Of a stretch of DNA of 64,000 nucleotides, positions 25,863 through 35,237 are shown piece by piece. How positions within the stretch are numbered: the stretch's first letter is position 1; every line of letters begins with the position of its first letter. The DNA lies in contig JAILRP010000026.1 in assembly GCA_024698075.1 (NCBI GenBank), positions 1 to 64,000 of the forward strand. The letters run 5' to 3'. Made by a program: the position numbers and the translations under genes. The DNA is from Lachnospiraceae bacterium (GTDB lineage Bacteria; Bacillota; Clostridia; Lachnospirales; Lachnospiraceae). The notes under the pieces were generated by a model, which worked only from the letters and a program-made list of their open reading frames with translations, had not been told where the DNA came from and searched no databases.

Positions 25863-26042
25863 ATGTCGATCTGTCCTAAGAATAAATCTTCCAAAGGAAG
25901 AAGAGATAGAAGAAGAGCAAATTGGAAAATGACGGCTCCCACGCTTGTTAAGTGCAGCAAGTGCGGCGCCCTTATGGTTCCTCACAGGGTATGCAAGGCA
26001 TGCGGCTCTTACAACAAGAAGGAGATCATCAGCCAGGACTGA
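25863..26042 (+). CDS. rpmF: 50S ribosomal protein L32
   Basis: The frame is open from 25854, but the ATG at 25863 follows AAAAGGAGGTG (25847-25857) and gives the canonical N-terminus MSICPKNKSSKGRRDRRRANWKM, 59 residues. The C-terminal zinc ribbon CSKCGALMVPHRVCKACG carries all four cysteines. The DUF177 gene that often precedes rpmF is absent. A terminator follows. Confidence 0.96.
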   Translation: MSICPKNKSSKGRRDRRRANWKMTAPTLVKCSKCGALMVPHRVCKACGSYNKKEIISQD

Positions 26043-26068
26043 TCTTCTCATTTTTGGTGATGCAGATC

Positions 26069-26101
26069 AAAACCTCTCCGAAGTATCGGAGAGGTTTTAT
26101 T
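26069..26101 (+). terminator. rho-independent terminator after rpmF
   Basis: A 13-bp perfect stem AAAACCTCTCCGA / TCGGAGAGGTTTT with a 4-nt loop (26082-26085), ending in TTTTATT. Confidence 0.9.
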
Positions 26102-26129
26102 ACTTCACGGGAAAAGTGATAATAATCAT

Positions 26130-26158
26130 TTGCTTTTTGCAGATATGTCTTGTATAGT
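26130..26158 (+). promoter_or_regulatory. promoter of plsX
   Basis: TTGCTT (26130-26135), a 17-nt spacer and TATAGT (26153-26158), 40 nt before plsX. I see no FapR-type operator. Confidence 0.6.
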
Positions 26159-26198
26159 ATATTGAGGTTTGAATATCAATATGCCGGGGTAGATTCTG

Positions 26199-27209
26199 AT
26201 GGTACATGTAGTTCTTGACGCAATGGGCGGTGATAACGCGCCCGCTGAGATCATAAAGGGTGCTATAGCGGCACTTAATGACTCACGAGATATCAAGGTC
26301 ACTCTGTGCGGCCGGGAGGACGTGATAAAAAGTGAGCTTGAAGGCGTGAGCGTGCCTGAGGACCGTCTCTTCATTGAAAATGCCGAAGAGGTAATATCTA
26401 CCGAAGAAGCTCCTGTCATGGCCATAAGGCGCAAGAAGGATTCTTCCATAGTAAGGGGAATGAACCTCGTCAAGGAAAAGAAGGCTGATGCCTTTGTTTC
26501 CGCCGGCTCGTCGGGAGCCATACTTGTCGGGGGACAGCTCATCGTCGGCAGGATAAAAGGCGTTGAGAGACCGCCGCTTGCCCCGCTCATCCCTTCGACT
26601 ACGGAAAAGGGTGTTTCGCTCATCATTGACTGCGGTGCCAATGTGGATGCACGAAGCTCACATCTGGTTCAGTTTGCCAAGATGGGCAGCATTTATATGG
26701 AACACGTGATAGGCGTCAGAAATCCAAGGGTCGCCATTGTCAATATCGGTGCGGAGGAAGAGAAGGGCAACATGCTCGTAAAGGAAACGTTCCCGCTCCT
26801 TAAGAACTGCCCTGACATCAATTTCATCGGATCGATCGAGGCAAGGGACATACCAAACGGCGGAGCGGACGTCATAGTGTGCGAGGCTTTTGTCGGGAAC
26901 GTTATCCTGAAGATGTATGAAGGCGTCGGAAAGATGATGCTGAAGACGATAAAGGAAGCTCTCATGAGCTCTGCCATGGGAAAGGTCGGAGGCCTTCTTA
27001 TTAAACCGTCGCTCAAGGGAGTCATGAAGACATTCGATGCCACGGAGTACGGCGGAGCACCGCTTTTAGGCCTTAACGGACTGGTCGTCAAGGTCCACGG
27101 GAATGCCACGGCTAAAGAGATCTCGAATGCGATAAAGCAGTGCGAGACATTTAAGACACAAAATATCAGCCAGCGTATCGCTGACAGGATAATAATTAAA
27201 GATGAATAG
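26199..27209 (+). CDS. plsX: phosphate acyltransferase PlsX
   Basis: Makes acyl phosphate from acyl-ACP, the first step of phosphatidic acid synthesis in Firmicutes. The 336 residues show the family signature VVLDAMGGDNAPAEIIKGA at the N-terminus, SAGSSGAILVGGQ, DCGANVDARSSHLVQFAKMG and a C-terminal GGAPLLGLNG. acpP follows after 14 nt and supplies its substrate carrier. Confidence 0.96.
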   Translation: MVHVVLDAMGGDNAPAEIIKGAIAALNDSRDIKVTLCGREDVIKSELEGVSVPEDRLFIENAEEVISTEEAPVMAIRRKKDSSIVRGMNLVKEKKADAFVSAGSSGAILVGGQLIVGRIKGVERPPLAPLIPSTTEKGVSLIIDCGANVDARSSHLVQFAKMGSIYMEHVIGVRNPRVAIVNIGAEEEKGNMLVKETFPLLKNCPDINFIGSIEARDIPNGGADVIVCEAFVGNVILKMYEGVGKMMLKTIKEALMSSAMGKVGGLLIKPSLKGVMKTFDATEYGGAPLLGLNGLVVKVHGNATAKEISNAIKQCETFKTQNISQRIADRIIIKDE

Positions 27210-27223
27210 AAAGGGATAGTATT

Positions 27224-27454
27224 ATGGAACTCGAAAAGCTGAAAAAGATCATCACAGAGGTGCTTAATGTGGATGAGAGTGAGATCACCATGGACACTAA
27301 GTTCATTGATGACCTCGGCGCGGATTCTCTTGATGTGTATCAGATCATTATGGGTGTAGAGGAAGAATTTGATATTGAGATAGATGCCGACAACGCTGAA
27401 TCGATAGTGACTGTTGCAGATGCCATAGAGCAGATCAAGAACGCGATCAGCTGA
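27224..27454 (+). CDS. acpP: acyl carrier protein
   Basis: The 76-residue acidic helical protein carries the phosphopantetheine attachment motif GADSLD with the acceptor serine at 38. It carries growing acyl chains in fatty-acid synthesis and serves PlsX. A hairpin (27482-27508) separates it from rnc. Confidence 0.96.
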   Translation: MELEKLKKIITEVLNVDESEITMDTKFIDDLGADSLDVYQIIMGVEEEFDIEIDADNAESIVTVADAIEQIKNAIS

Positions 27455-27481
27455 TGAGCCTTGCAATATCGGGATATGACG

Positions 27482-27508
27482 ATAGAGTTCCGTATTCCGG
27501 AACTCTAT
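27482..27508 (+). other. stable hairpin between acpP and rnc
   Basis: An 11-bp perfect stem ATAGAGTTCCG / CGGAACTCTAT with a 5-nt loop. No T run follows, so it is not a standard terminator. Because the next gene is RNase III, a processing site for its own product is possible. Confidence 0.6.
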
Positions 27509-27563
27509 TCTAAATTGAAGACATGAATATCTTTTCCCGGTAAACCGCAGACGGGAGGTTTGT

Positions 27564-28268
27564 TTGAACATTAATGACGGCTATATAGAACTCCAGAGGA
27601 GCATCGGGTATGATTTTCGTGACAGTTCATTTCTTGTCATGGCTCTGTCACACAGCTCATACGCCAATGAGACAAAGGACGGCAGGAACATCGATTATGA
27701 GAGGTGTGAGTTCCTTGGTGATGCCGTGCTCGAGCTTACGGTAAGCGAATTCCTGTACAACAGCCACCCCGAAATGAAAGAGGGGGACATGACAAAACTA
27801 CGTGCCGCCATCGTGTGTGAACCGACGCTTGCATACATCGCGCGTGAAGGACTGGATCTTGGGAAGTTCATCCTTCTGGGAAAAGGCGAGGACGCAACCG
27901 GCGGTCGCGGAAGGGATTCCATAGTTTCCGATGTGTTCGAGGCCATAATAGGGGCCATATATTTGGACGGTGGAATGGACCCGGCCGGACAGTTCATAGA
28001 AAAATTCGTTCTGACAGATTATGAGAAGAAAATAGAGTTCGTGGATTCAAAAACGAAGCTTCAGGAGGTCGCGCAGGAGCGAGGACTGAGCCTTGAGTAT
28101 GAACTCGTTGAGGAACGCGGCCCCGCTCATGACAGGGACTATGTTGTAAAGGCAGTACTTGGCGGAAATATTATCGGGAATGGAGTTGGCAAGAATAAAA
28201 AGGCCGCACAGCAGACAGCAGCTTATGATATATTAAGCCGTCTCGAAAACCGTACGGAGAATATTTAA
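27564..28268 (+). CDS. rnc: ribonuclease III
   Basis: Cleaves double-stranded RNA in rRNA maturation and mRNA control. The 234 residues have the nuclease signature ERCEFLGDAVLEL (about 46-58), the second acidic site DVFEAIIGAIYLDGG, and a C-terminal double-stranded RNA-binding domain (KTKLQEVAQERG ... GVGKNKKAAQQTAAYDIL). The start is TTG at 27564, five bases after GGGAGG. It overlaps smc by one base (TAATG). Confidence 0.95.
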   Translation: MNINDGYIELQRSIGYDFRDSSFLVMALSHSSYANETKDGRNIDYERCEFLGDAVLELTVSEFLYNSHPEMKEGDMTKLRAAIVCEPTLAYIAREGLDLGKFILLGKGEDATGGRGRDSIVSDVFEAIIGAIYLDGGMDPAGQFIEKFVLTDYEKKIEFVDSKTKLQEVAQERGLSLEYELVEERGPAHDRDYVVKAVLGGNIIGNGVGKNKKAAQQTAAYDILSRLENRTENI

Positions 28269-31200
28269 TGTATTTAAAGAACATCGAAGTGCAGGGATTC
28301 AAATCCTTTGCAAACAAGATCAATTTTGAATTTCATAACGGAATCACCGCCATAGTCGGGCCGAACGGCTCCGGCAAGAGCAACGTTGCGGATGCGGTAA
28401 GATGGGTTCTCGGCGAGCAGAGTGCCAAGCAGCTGCGCGGTTCGTCCATGCAGGATGTCATCTTCTCCGGAACGGAACTGAGAAAGCCGATGGGCTATGC
28501 GTTTGTTGCCATAACGCTCGACAATTCCGACCACGCTCTTCCGATAGATTACGAGGAAGTCACGGTCGCCAGGCGCGTGTACCGCTCGGGAGAGAGCGAA
28601 TACCTGATAAACGGTTCGGTATGCAGGCTCAAAGATGTTGCCGAGATGTTTTACGATACGGGTATTGGCAAAGAAGGCTATTCCATAATCGGACAGGGGC
28701 AGATAGACAAGATACTGTCCGGAAAGCCCGAGGAGCGCCGCGAACTGTTTGATGAGGCGGCCGGAATAGTCAAGTTCAAGAGGAGAAAATCGACTGCCCT
28801 CAAAAAACTCGAACAGGAACGGGCCAATCTCCTCCGTGTATCCGATATACTTGCAGAACTCGAACGTCAGGTGGAACCCCTTGAAAAGCAGTCGCAGGCA
28901 GCAAAGGAATACCTAAATCTGAAAGAGGAGCTTAAGCGTCTCGATGTAAATATATTCCTTCTTGACAATGAAAAGAGCAAGGAGGCTGTAAGTGAACTCG
29001 AAAACAAGATCGGAATAGCAACGGCGGATTATGAGTCGGCTTCCGAGGAAAACGAACATATCAGGGATGAATACGGAGAGGTCGAAAAGAAGATAGCCGA
29101 ACTCGATGAGCAGATAGAGCAGAAGAAAAAGAAGCTGTCGGATGACAGCCTTCTCCGCCAGAAACTTGAAGGTGAGATAGAAGTACTTAAGGAAAAGATC
29201 AATTCCGCGAATAATTCCAAAGAGTACTACAGTTCTCGCCAAAAGACCCTGGCAGGAGATATCGAGGGCAAGAAGGCCGAGGCCGAAGCACTGGCGGCGG
29301 AACAGGCGGAGCTCGACAAAGGGTCGGAGGAGCTTATAAAGTGCCGCGATGAGGCCGCGGCGGAACTTGAAGTACTTCAGGCAGAGATCGAGAAGGAGAA
29401 TACCGCGGTCGAAGAAAATAAAAACCTGATCATCACACTGTTAAATGATAGGTCGGCGATCGTTACAAAGCTCGGGCAGTTCGGGACAATGCTCGAACAG
29501 ACGAAGATACGGGAAGCCGAGATACAGTCAAAGCTCATAAGCGCCAAGAGTGAGGAGGCTGAACAGGATACCCTTGTTAATGCCCTGAAGCTTGAGCTTG
29601 ATACAGTAAGCGCCGAGATCAGCTCTGCCGAAGAGAAGCGCGAGACTGCCGAGGAAAAGCTCGGCGGGTTCCGCACAAAGCTTGAAGAGCTTGACAGAAA
29701 GCTCGGGGAAGCCCAGATATCATTCCACGAGATAAAATCAAAACTCGATACTTTAAAGAACCTTGCGGAACGCTATGACGGATACGGGAACAGCATCAAG
29801 CGCGTCATGGAGCATAAGGGCAAGGTTGCCGGGATAATAGGTGTCGTTGCCGACATCATGCAGGTTGATCCCAAGTATGAGACCGCGGTCGAGACCGCAC
29901 TCGGCGGAAATATCCAGAATATAGTCACTAAAGACGAGCATGTCGCGCGCAGGATGATACAGTTCCTGAAGGAGAACAAAGCGGGACGTGCGACGTTCCT
30001 GCCCCTTACTACCGCCAGGAACCGAGGAGAATTTGACAAGCCCGAGGTGAGGAATGCAAAGGGCTTCATCGGTATGGCAAATGAGCTTGTAAGTGCCAAG
30101 GATGAGTACGAGAATGTCATCAGCCAGCTCCTCGGCGCGATCATAGTCATAGACAATGTCGAGAATGCGCTTGCGCTTGCGAAGGAATACAACTATACCC
30201 TCAGGATAGTCACGCTTGAAGGCGAATACCTGACGCCGGGCGGTGCGCTCGCCGGCGGCTCTTTCAAGAACGCATCAAACCTTCTCGGAAGAAAAAGGGA
30301 GATAGATGCCCTTGAGCAGGAGGCGAAAAAGGGACTTCACGAGATCGAGAGCATCATGGATGAGATCGATAACACGAAGTCGGAGAGAAGCAATTTGCGT
30401 GAAGAGATAGAAGGTTTCAAGGCAAAGCTGCAGGAACTGTACATACAGAAGAACACGGCACAGATGAATGTCGAATCCGCCATGAAACACAAGGATGACA
30501 TGGTGGATGCACATGCAAATCTTGAAACGCAGTTCGAACAGATGCAGCAAGCGGCCAAGGGCATAACTACCGATCAGGAAAGCGCCAAGGAAGAGCTTAA
30601 GGTTTCCGAAAAGAAGGAAGAAGAGTTGAATGCTGCGATAAACGAGGCCGGGCAGAGGCTTGAAAAGCTCCGCGATACCGAGACCGAAAAAGTCATCGCT
30701 AAGTCAGACCTTGACCTTGAAGTGTCTAAGAAGAAGCAGAAACAGGATTTTGCGCTTCAGAATGTTGAACGTGTGCGCGCAGAGATCGCTCACCTCGAGA
30801 GCGAGCTTGCCGAAGCGGAAAAGAGTATAACCGACACGGCAAATGAGATAAAGGAAAAAGAGGAGAACATAGCCGAGATAAAAAAGACGATCGAGGCTTC
30901 CGAAGGCACCGCAGACGAGAATGAGATAGCCCTTAAGGAAGCGGTTTCCGCAAAAGAAGAATTTTCGGCCCGTCAGAAAGCCTTCTTTGAAAAGAGGGAG
31001 GCGGTCACAAAGAAGCTTGCTGATCTCGACAAGGAGCTTTTCCGACTGAATTCGCAGAAGGAGAAAGCCGAAGCCGATCAGGAGGGCCGCATAAACTATA
31101 TGTGGAACGAGTACGAGATCACACTCTCTGTTGCGTCCGGTATGAGAGATGAGTCACTGACCGATGCCGTATCCATGAGAAAGCAGATCGGCGGACTCCG

Positions 31201-31828
31201 CGACAGCATACGAAAGCTCGGAGATGTAAATGTCAATGCCATCGAAGACTACAGGCTCCTGATGGAAAGATACACATTTACCAAGACTCAGCATGATGAT
31301 CTTGTGCAGGCGGAAAAGGACCTCCTCGGAATACTTGAGGAGCTTGACAAGCAGATGAGGATACAGTTTGAAGAGAACTTCAAGCTCATCGGCAAGGAAT
31401 TTGACAAGGTATTCAAGGAACTGTTCGGGGGCGGCACCGGAACGCTCAAGATAAATGATGATGAGGACATTCTTGAGGCGGGCATCAATATAAACGCACA
31501 GCCTCCCGGCAAGAAGCTTCAGAACATGCTGATGCTCTCGGGTGGAGAAAAGGCGCTCGCCGCCATCGCCCTGCTGTTTGCGATACAGAACCTGAAGCCG
31601 TCGCCGTTCTGCCTTCTTGATGAGATAGAGGCGGCTCTTGATGAGTCAAATGTCGGAAGGTTTGCTGGGTATCTTGGAAAGCTTACGGAGCATACGCAGT
31701 TCATCGTCATCACACACAGAAGAGGAACGATGGAAAAGGCCGACAGGCTCTACGGAATAACTATGCAGGAAAAGGGTGTATCCGCGCTCGTTTCCGTCAA
31801 TCTGATAGATAAGGATCTGGATGACTAG
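28268..31828 (+). CDS. smc: chromosome segregation protein SMC
   Basis: The 1186-residue condensin ATPase has the N-terminal Walker A GPNGSGKSNV (31-40), a long coiled coil, a hinge (about 515-645, with the glycine-rich GEYLTPGGALAGGSFK), a second coiled coil and the C-terminal ATPase half with signature LSGGEKALAAIALLFAI and Walker B FCLLDEIEAALDESN. It organises and segregates the chromosome with ScpA and ScpB, which are not in this window. The order rnc-smc-ftsY is conserved in Firmicutes. Confidence 0.97.
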   Translation: MYLKNIEVQGFKSFANKINFEFHNGITAIVGPNGSGKSNVADAVRWVLGEQSAKQLRGSSMQDVIFSGTELRKPMGYAFVAITLDNSDHALPIDYEEVTVARRVYRSGESEYLINGSVCRLKDVAEMFYDTGIGKEGYSIIGQGQIDKILSGKPEERRELFDEAAGIVKFKRRKSTALKKLEQERANLLRVSDILAELERQVEPLEKQSQAAKEYLNLKEELKRLDVNIFLLDNEKSKEAVSELENKIGIATADYESASEENEHIRDEYGEVEKKIAELDEQIEQKKKKLSDDSLLRQKLEGEIEVLKEKINSANNSKEYYSSRQKTLAGDIEGKKAEAEALAAEQAELDKGSEELIKCRDEAAAELEVLQAEIEKENTAVEENKNLIITLLNDRSAIVTKLGQFGTMLEQTKIREAEIQSKLISAKSEEAEQDTLVNALKLELDTVSAEISSAEEKRETAEEKLGGFRTKLEELDRKLGEAQISFHEIKSKLDTLKNLAERYDGYGNSIKRVMEHKGKVAGIIGVVADIMQVDPKYETAVETALGGNIQNIVTKDEHVARRMIQFLKENKAGRATFLPLTTARNRGEFDKPEVRNAKGFIGMANELVSAKDEYENVISQLLGAIIVIDNVENALALAKEYNYTLRIVTLEGEYLTPGGALAGGSFKNASNLLGRKREIDALEQEAKKGLHEIESIMDEIDNTKSERSNLREEIEGFKAKLQELYIQKNTAQMNVESAMKHKDDMVDAHANLETQFEQMQQAAKGITTDQESAKEELKVSEKKEEELNAAINEAGQRLEKLRDTETEKVIAKSDLDLEVSKKKQKQDFALQNVERVRAEIAHLESELAEAEKSITDTANEIKEKEENIAEIKKTIEASEGTADENEIALKEAVSAKEEFSARQKAFFEKREAVTKKLADLDKELFRLNSQKEKAEADQEGRINYMWNEYEITLSVASGMRDESLTDAVSMRKQIGGLRDSIRKLGDVNVNAIEDYRLLMERYTFTKTQHDDLVQAEKDLLGILEELDKQMRIQFEENFKLIGKEFDKVFKELFGGGTGTLKINDDEDILEAGININAQPPGKKLQNMLMLSGGEKALAAIALLFAIQNLKPSPFCLLDEIEAALDESNVGRFAGYLGKLTEHTQFIVITHRRGTMEKADRLYGITMQEKGVSALVSVNLIDKDLDD

Positions 31829-31830
31829 AT

Positions 31831-32775
31831 ATGGCATTTTTTGAAAAACTGTTCTCGGGACTTTCGAAGACAAGGAAGCAGCTTGATGAGAACCTTTCAG
31901 AGGTATTCTCGAGGGATTCCATAGATGAAGACCTGTATGAAGATCTTGAAGAGCTTCTCATACTGTCTGACATCGGGGTAGTTGCCACACAGGATATAAT
32001 CGACAACCTGAAACGTGATGAATACTACGAACATATCAGAAAGCCCAAGGCACTCGGCATGCACATGGTCGATAACATCAGGAAGATGATGCAAACCTGT
32101 GAGGCCGACTACAGCTTCGAAGATAACAGGTCAGTGGTCTTTGTTGTAGGAGTGAACGGCGCGGGCAAGACTACGACCATCGGTAAGCTTGCGGCACAGT
32201 ACAGGTCGCGCGGAAAGAAGGTCATGATCGCGGCGGCCGACACTTTCAGGGCGGCAGCGCTCGAGCAGCTCACCGTCTGGGCCGAGCGGAGCGGCGCATA
32301 TATCATTACCGGAAGGGAAGGCCAGGATCCGTCCTCTGTCGTATATGATGCGGTATCCGCCGCAAAGTCGAGGGAAACTGACATCCTACTCATTGACACG
32401 GCGGGAAGGCTCAACAACAAAAAGAACCTGATGGAAGAACTCGCCAAGATGAGCAGGATAATCGACAGGGAGTATCCGGATGCCGTCCGAGAGACCCTTC
32501 TTGTGCTTGACGGTGCGACGGGACAGAATGCCATAAGCCAGGCGCGGGAGTTTCATGCCGCGACAGATGTTACCGGAATAGTCATAACAAAGCTCGACGG
32601 TACATCCAAAGGTGGGATCGCGATAGCGATACAGTCGGAACTCGGGATACCCGTCAAATATATAGGAGTCGGGGAAGGAATAGACGATCTGCAGAAGTTT
32701 GATGCTGATGATTATGTAAAAGCCCTGTTCTACAGGGAAGGAGCGGAAGATGCCGGCGAAACAGAAGAAGAGTGA
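31831..32775 (+). CDS. ftsY: signal recognition particle receptor FtsY
   Basis: Membrane-associated SRP GTPase that receives ribosome-nascent chain complexes from Ffh. The 314 residues have a short N domain and a G domain with GVNGAGKTTTIGKLA, the DTAGRLNNKKNLMEEL motif and TKLDGTSKGG. There is no long acidic A domain, as usual in Gram-positives. Its partner gene ffh is at 35238. It overlaps ilvA by 26 nt. Confidence 0.96.
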   Translation: MAFFEKLFSGLSKTRKQLDENLSEVFSRDSIDEDLYEDLEELLILSDIGVVATQDIIDNLKRDEYYEHIRKPKALGMHMVDNIRKMMQTCEADYSFEDNRSVVFVVGVNGAGKTTTIGKLAAQYRSRGKKVMIAAADTFRAAALEQLTVWAERSGAYIITGREGQDPSSVVYDAVSAAKSRETDILLIDTAGRLNNKKNLMEELAKMSRIIDREYPDAVRETLLVLDGATGQNAISQAREFHAATDVTGIVITKLDGTSKGGIAIAIQSELGIPVKYIGVGEGIDDLQKFDADDYVKALFYREGAEDAGETEEE

Positions 32776-33988
32776 TATGCTTACGCTTGACAGGTTTGAA
32801 GAAGCGAGCGAAATAGTAAAAGAAGTGACCAAGGAGACCAAACTGGTATACAGCTCCTACTTAAGTGAGCGTACCGGGAACAAGGTATACCTCAAGCCCG
32901 AGAACATGCAGATGACCGGAGCTTATAAGCTTCGTGGCGCTTATTATAAGGTCAGCACGATGTCCAAAAAGGAGAGGGAACGCGGGATCATCACCGCATC
33001 CGCGGGCAATCATGCGCAGGGAGTGGCCTATGCCGCAAAGGCGTTCGGACTCAAGGCCGTCATAGTCATGCCCACGACAACACCCCTCATTAAAGTTAAC
33101 CGCACCAAAAACCTCGGTGCGGAAGTGATACTCTACGGTGATGTATATGACGAAGCGTGCGAAAAAGCGCTCGAGCTTGCCCAAAAGGAAGGATACACCT
33201 TCATCCATCCGTTTGATGACGAGGCGGTTGCCACGGGGCAGGGAACCATTGCCATGGAGATCTTCCGCGACCTGCCTGTAGTCGACTATATACTCGTGCC
33301 CATCGGAGGGGGAGGCCTGGCGGCCGGGGTATCGACTTTTGCGAAGCTTCTCAACCCCAAGATAAAAGTCATTGGCGTTGAGCCTAAGGGAGCGGCCTGC
33401 ATGAAGGCATCAATCGAGGCAGGTGCCGTGACTACGCTTCCCGGCGTATCCACAATTGCAGACGGCACGGCGGTCAAGACTCCCGGAAGCGTCATCTTCC
33501 CTTATGTCCAGAAAAACATAGACAGCATAGTCACGGTCGGGGATGAGGAACTTATCGTTGCATTCCTCGACATGGTCGAAAATCATAAGATGATCGTTGA
33601 AAACTCGGGGCTTCTCACCGTTGCGGCACTTGACCATCTCAAGGTAAAGAATAAGAGGATAGTATCGATATTATCGGGCGGCAACATGGATGTCATCACT
33701 ATGTCATCGGTAGTATCGCAGGGCCTCATCATGAGAGACCGCATATTTACCGTATCCGTCCTTCTGCCTGACAAGCCGGGAGAACTTTCGAGGGTCGCGG
33801 GCGTCATCGCGAAGGAAAACGGAAATGTCATCAAGCTTGAACACAACCAGTTCGTATCAACGAACAGAAATGCCGCCGTTGAGCTTCGGATCACGCTCGA
33901 GGCATTCGGCACGGAGCATAAGAACAGCATATTGAAGGCGCTCGAAGAGGGCGGATATAAGCCGAAGATCGTCCGCACTAGCATCTGA
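32750..33988 (+). CDS. ilvA: threonine ammonia-lyase
   Basis: PLP enzyme that deaminates threonine to 2-oxobutyrate for isoleucine synthesis. The 412 residues include the PLP lysine in MTGAYKLRGAYYK, the SAGNHAQGVAYAA loop, the glycine-rich GGGGLAAG loop and one C-terminal ACT-like domain (VSVLLPDKPGELSRVAGVI), the length of the short single-ACT form. The ATG at 32750 has a good GGAAGGAG site inside the ftsY end; a second ATG at 32777 is possible. Other branched-chain genes (ilvD, ilvB) are 29 kb away. Confidence 0.93.
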   Translation: MPAKQKKSDMLTLDRFEEASEIVKEVTKETKLVYSSYLSERTGNKVYLKPENMQMTGAYKLRGAYYKVSTMSKKERERGIITASAGNHAQGVAYAAKAFGLKAVIVMPTTTPLIKVNRTKNLGAEVILYGDVYDEACEKALELAQKEGYTFIHPFDDEAVATGQGTIAMEIFRDLPVVDYILVPIGGGGLAAGVSTFAKLLNPKIKVIGVEPKGAACMKASIEAGAVTTLPGVSTIADGTAVKTPGSVIFPYVQKNIDSIVTVGDEELIVAFLDMVENHKMIVENSGLLTVAALDHLKVKNKRIVSILSGGNMDVITMSSVVSQGLIMRDRIFTVSVLLPDKPGELSRVAGVIAKENGNVIKLEHNQFVSTNRNAAVELRITLEAFGTEHKNSILKALEEGGYKPKIVRTSI

Positions 33989-34033
33989 TATGCCAATTTG
34001 GACTTGTTTTATCGGGATAAACGTAGTAAAATA

Positions 34034-34039
34034 TATAAT
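34034..34039 (+). promoter_or_regulatory. -10 element before the secreted helical protein
   Basis: TATAAT, 46 nt before the start at 34086. No clear -35 box is visible 16-18 nt upstream. Confidence 0.35.
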
Positions 34040-34085
34040 CGTCAATTGATTGAATAACAACTGTTCGCAAATGAAAGGTGGAAAA

Positions 34086-34820
34086 ATGATCAGAAAAGTA
34101 ATGATGTTAATCTCATCGGCAGTGCTCGCAGGAGTGATCTTTACCGCATCATCGGTTGATGCAAAAGCTGCTCTTTCATGCACATATGATATCATCAATG
34201 ATGCCAGCTCTGACATTGCCAATGCGACTGCAAATTATAATGCTGCCAAGGCGGATGAAGCCGCAAAGCTTGCAAAGTTCAATGCGATCAAGGCAGATCC
34301 TGCTCATTCGCTTCTTGATTACGAAGTTGCAGCGGCTGAATATCAGAATGCCGTTAATGTCAGCCAGTGGTGGCTCACACAGCTCAACAATTCCAAGGCG
34401 TTCCTCACCAACATAAAGGGACGTGAGGCGTTTGAAGACAAATTTGCGGCTAACCGTATCGCGCTCTATGACCTGACAACGCTTCAGGCATCAAAATTCG
34501 CTGCGGACGGCGCTGCCAACATGGCGAACGGAACACTTGCACAGATTGCCGAGGTTGAAAGGGCTATCGCAGGATATCAGGTAATGCTTCCGACATCTCC
34601 TTCACTTCAGAAAGAGATCGATGCCCTCAATGTCAAGCTTGCGATCTTAAAGGCAGAATATGAAAAAAGGGCAGCGGTTGCAGCCCAGAAGGCCGCCGAA
34701 TTTGCAAACAATGTGAATACACTCGGATACCAGGCATACAGCAAGGGATTTGAAGATTATCAGTTCAACCGTGAATATCAGAGAGATAACCTCAACTGGG
34801 ATCCCAAGGGATATTATTAA
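34086..34820 (+). CDS. secreted all-helical protein, function unknown
   Basis: The frame opens at 34050, but the signal peptide MIRKVMMLISSAVLAGVIFTASSVDA starts at the ATG of 34086 behind AAAGGTGG, giving 244 residues. The mature part is rich in Ala, Lys and Asn and predicted helical or coiled-coil throughout (for example AKADEAAKLAKFNAIKAD and EKRAAVAAQKAAEFA), ending in an aromatic tail NWDPKGYY. No cysteine pairs or catalytic motifs are obvious and I do not recognise the family. It is flanked by its own -10 element and a strong terminator. Confidence 0.78.
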   Translation: MIRKVMMLISSAVLAGVIFTASSVDAKAALSCTYDIINDASSDIANATANYNAAKADEAAKLAKFNAIKADPAHSLLDYEVAAAEYQNAVNVSQWWLTQLNNSKAFLTNIKGREAFEDKFAANRIALYDLTTLQASKFAADGAANMANGTLAQIAEVERAIAGYQVMLPTSPSLQKEIDALNVKLAILKAEYEKRAAVAAQKAAEFANNVNTLGYQAYSKGFEDYQFNREYQRDNLNWDPKGYY

Positions 34821-34841
34821 GCCTTATTTTATCGGATTCTC

Positions 34842-34877
34842 AAAGGTGTCAAGCAAAAATGCTTGACACCTTTTTTC
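34842..34877 (+). terminator. rho-independent terminator after the secreted protein
   Basis: A 14-bp stem AAAGGTGTCAAGCA / TGCTTGACACCTTT (34842-34855, 34860-34873) with loop AAAA and a six-T tail. Its right arm contains the TTGACA of the next promoter. Confidence 0.93.
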
Positions 34878-34891
34878 GTTTGTTGTAGTAT
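34863..34891 (+). promoter_or_regulatory. promoter of ylxM-ffh, overlapping the terminator
   Basis: TTGACA (34863-34868), a 17-nt spacer that includes the terminator T run, and TAGTAT (34886-34891). The ylxM ATG is at 34902, so the leader would be only about 4 nt. Confidence 0.7.
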
Positions 34892-34901
34892 ATCGATTGT
34901 T

Positions 34902-35216
34902 ATGGACGATATCGCTAAGAAAAATCTGCTTTATGATTTTTACGGGGAGCTTCTTACCGAACATCAGAGGCAGATATATGAGGATGCGGTATATAATGAC
35001 TGCTCGCTTTCAGAGCTTGCCGAAGAGTATAACATCTCAAGGCAGGGCGTCCATGATATCCTCAGACGGTGTGACCGCATTCTTGAGGATTATGAAAACA
35101 AACTCGGGCTTGTCGAAAGATTCCGGCAGATGCGGCGCCTTGCCGACAGCATCATCGCCTCGACCGATGATGAGGAGGTCAAAAAGATGGCGCGCGCTAT
35201 GATCGAGATGTTATAA
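34902..35216 (+). CDS. ylxM: YlxM-type DNA-binding protein of the SRP operon
   Basis: The frame opens at 34863, but the promoter position and the family N-terminus ([19 protein letters not shown]) place the start at 34902, giving 104 residues. A helix-turn-helix occupies about 35-60 ([21 protein letters not shown]). YlxM proteins are encoded ahead of ffh in most Firmicutes and modulate SRP function. No Shine-Dalgarno sequence precedes the ATG, fitting a nearly leaderless message. Confidence 0.9.
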   Translation: MDDIAKKNLLYDFYGELLTEHQRQIYEDAVYNDCSLSELAEEYNISRQGVHDILRRCDRILEDYENKLGLVERFRQMRRLADSIIASTDDEEVKKMARAMIEML

Positions 35217-35237
35217 AAGCCCGGCAGGGAAGATGAT

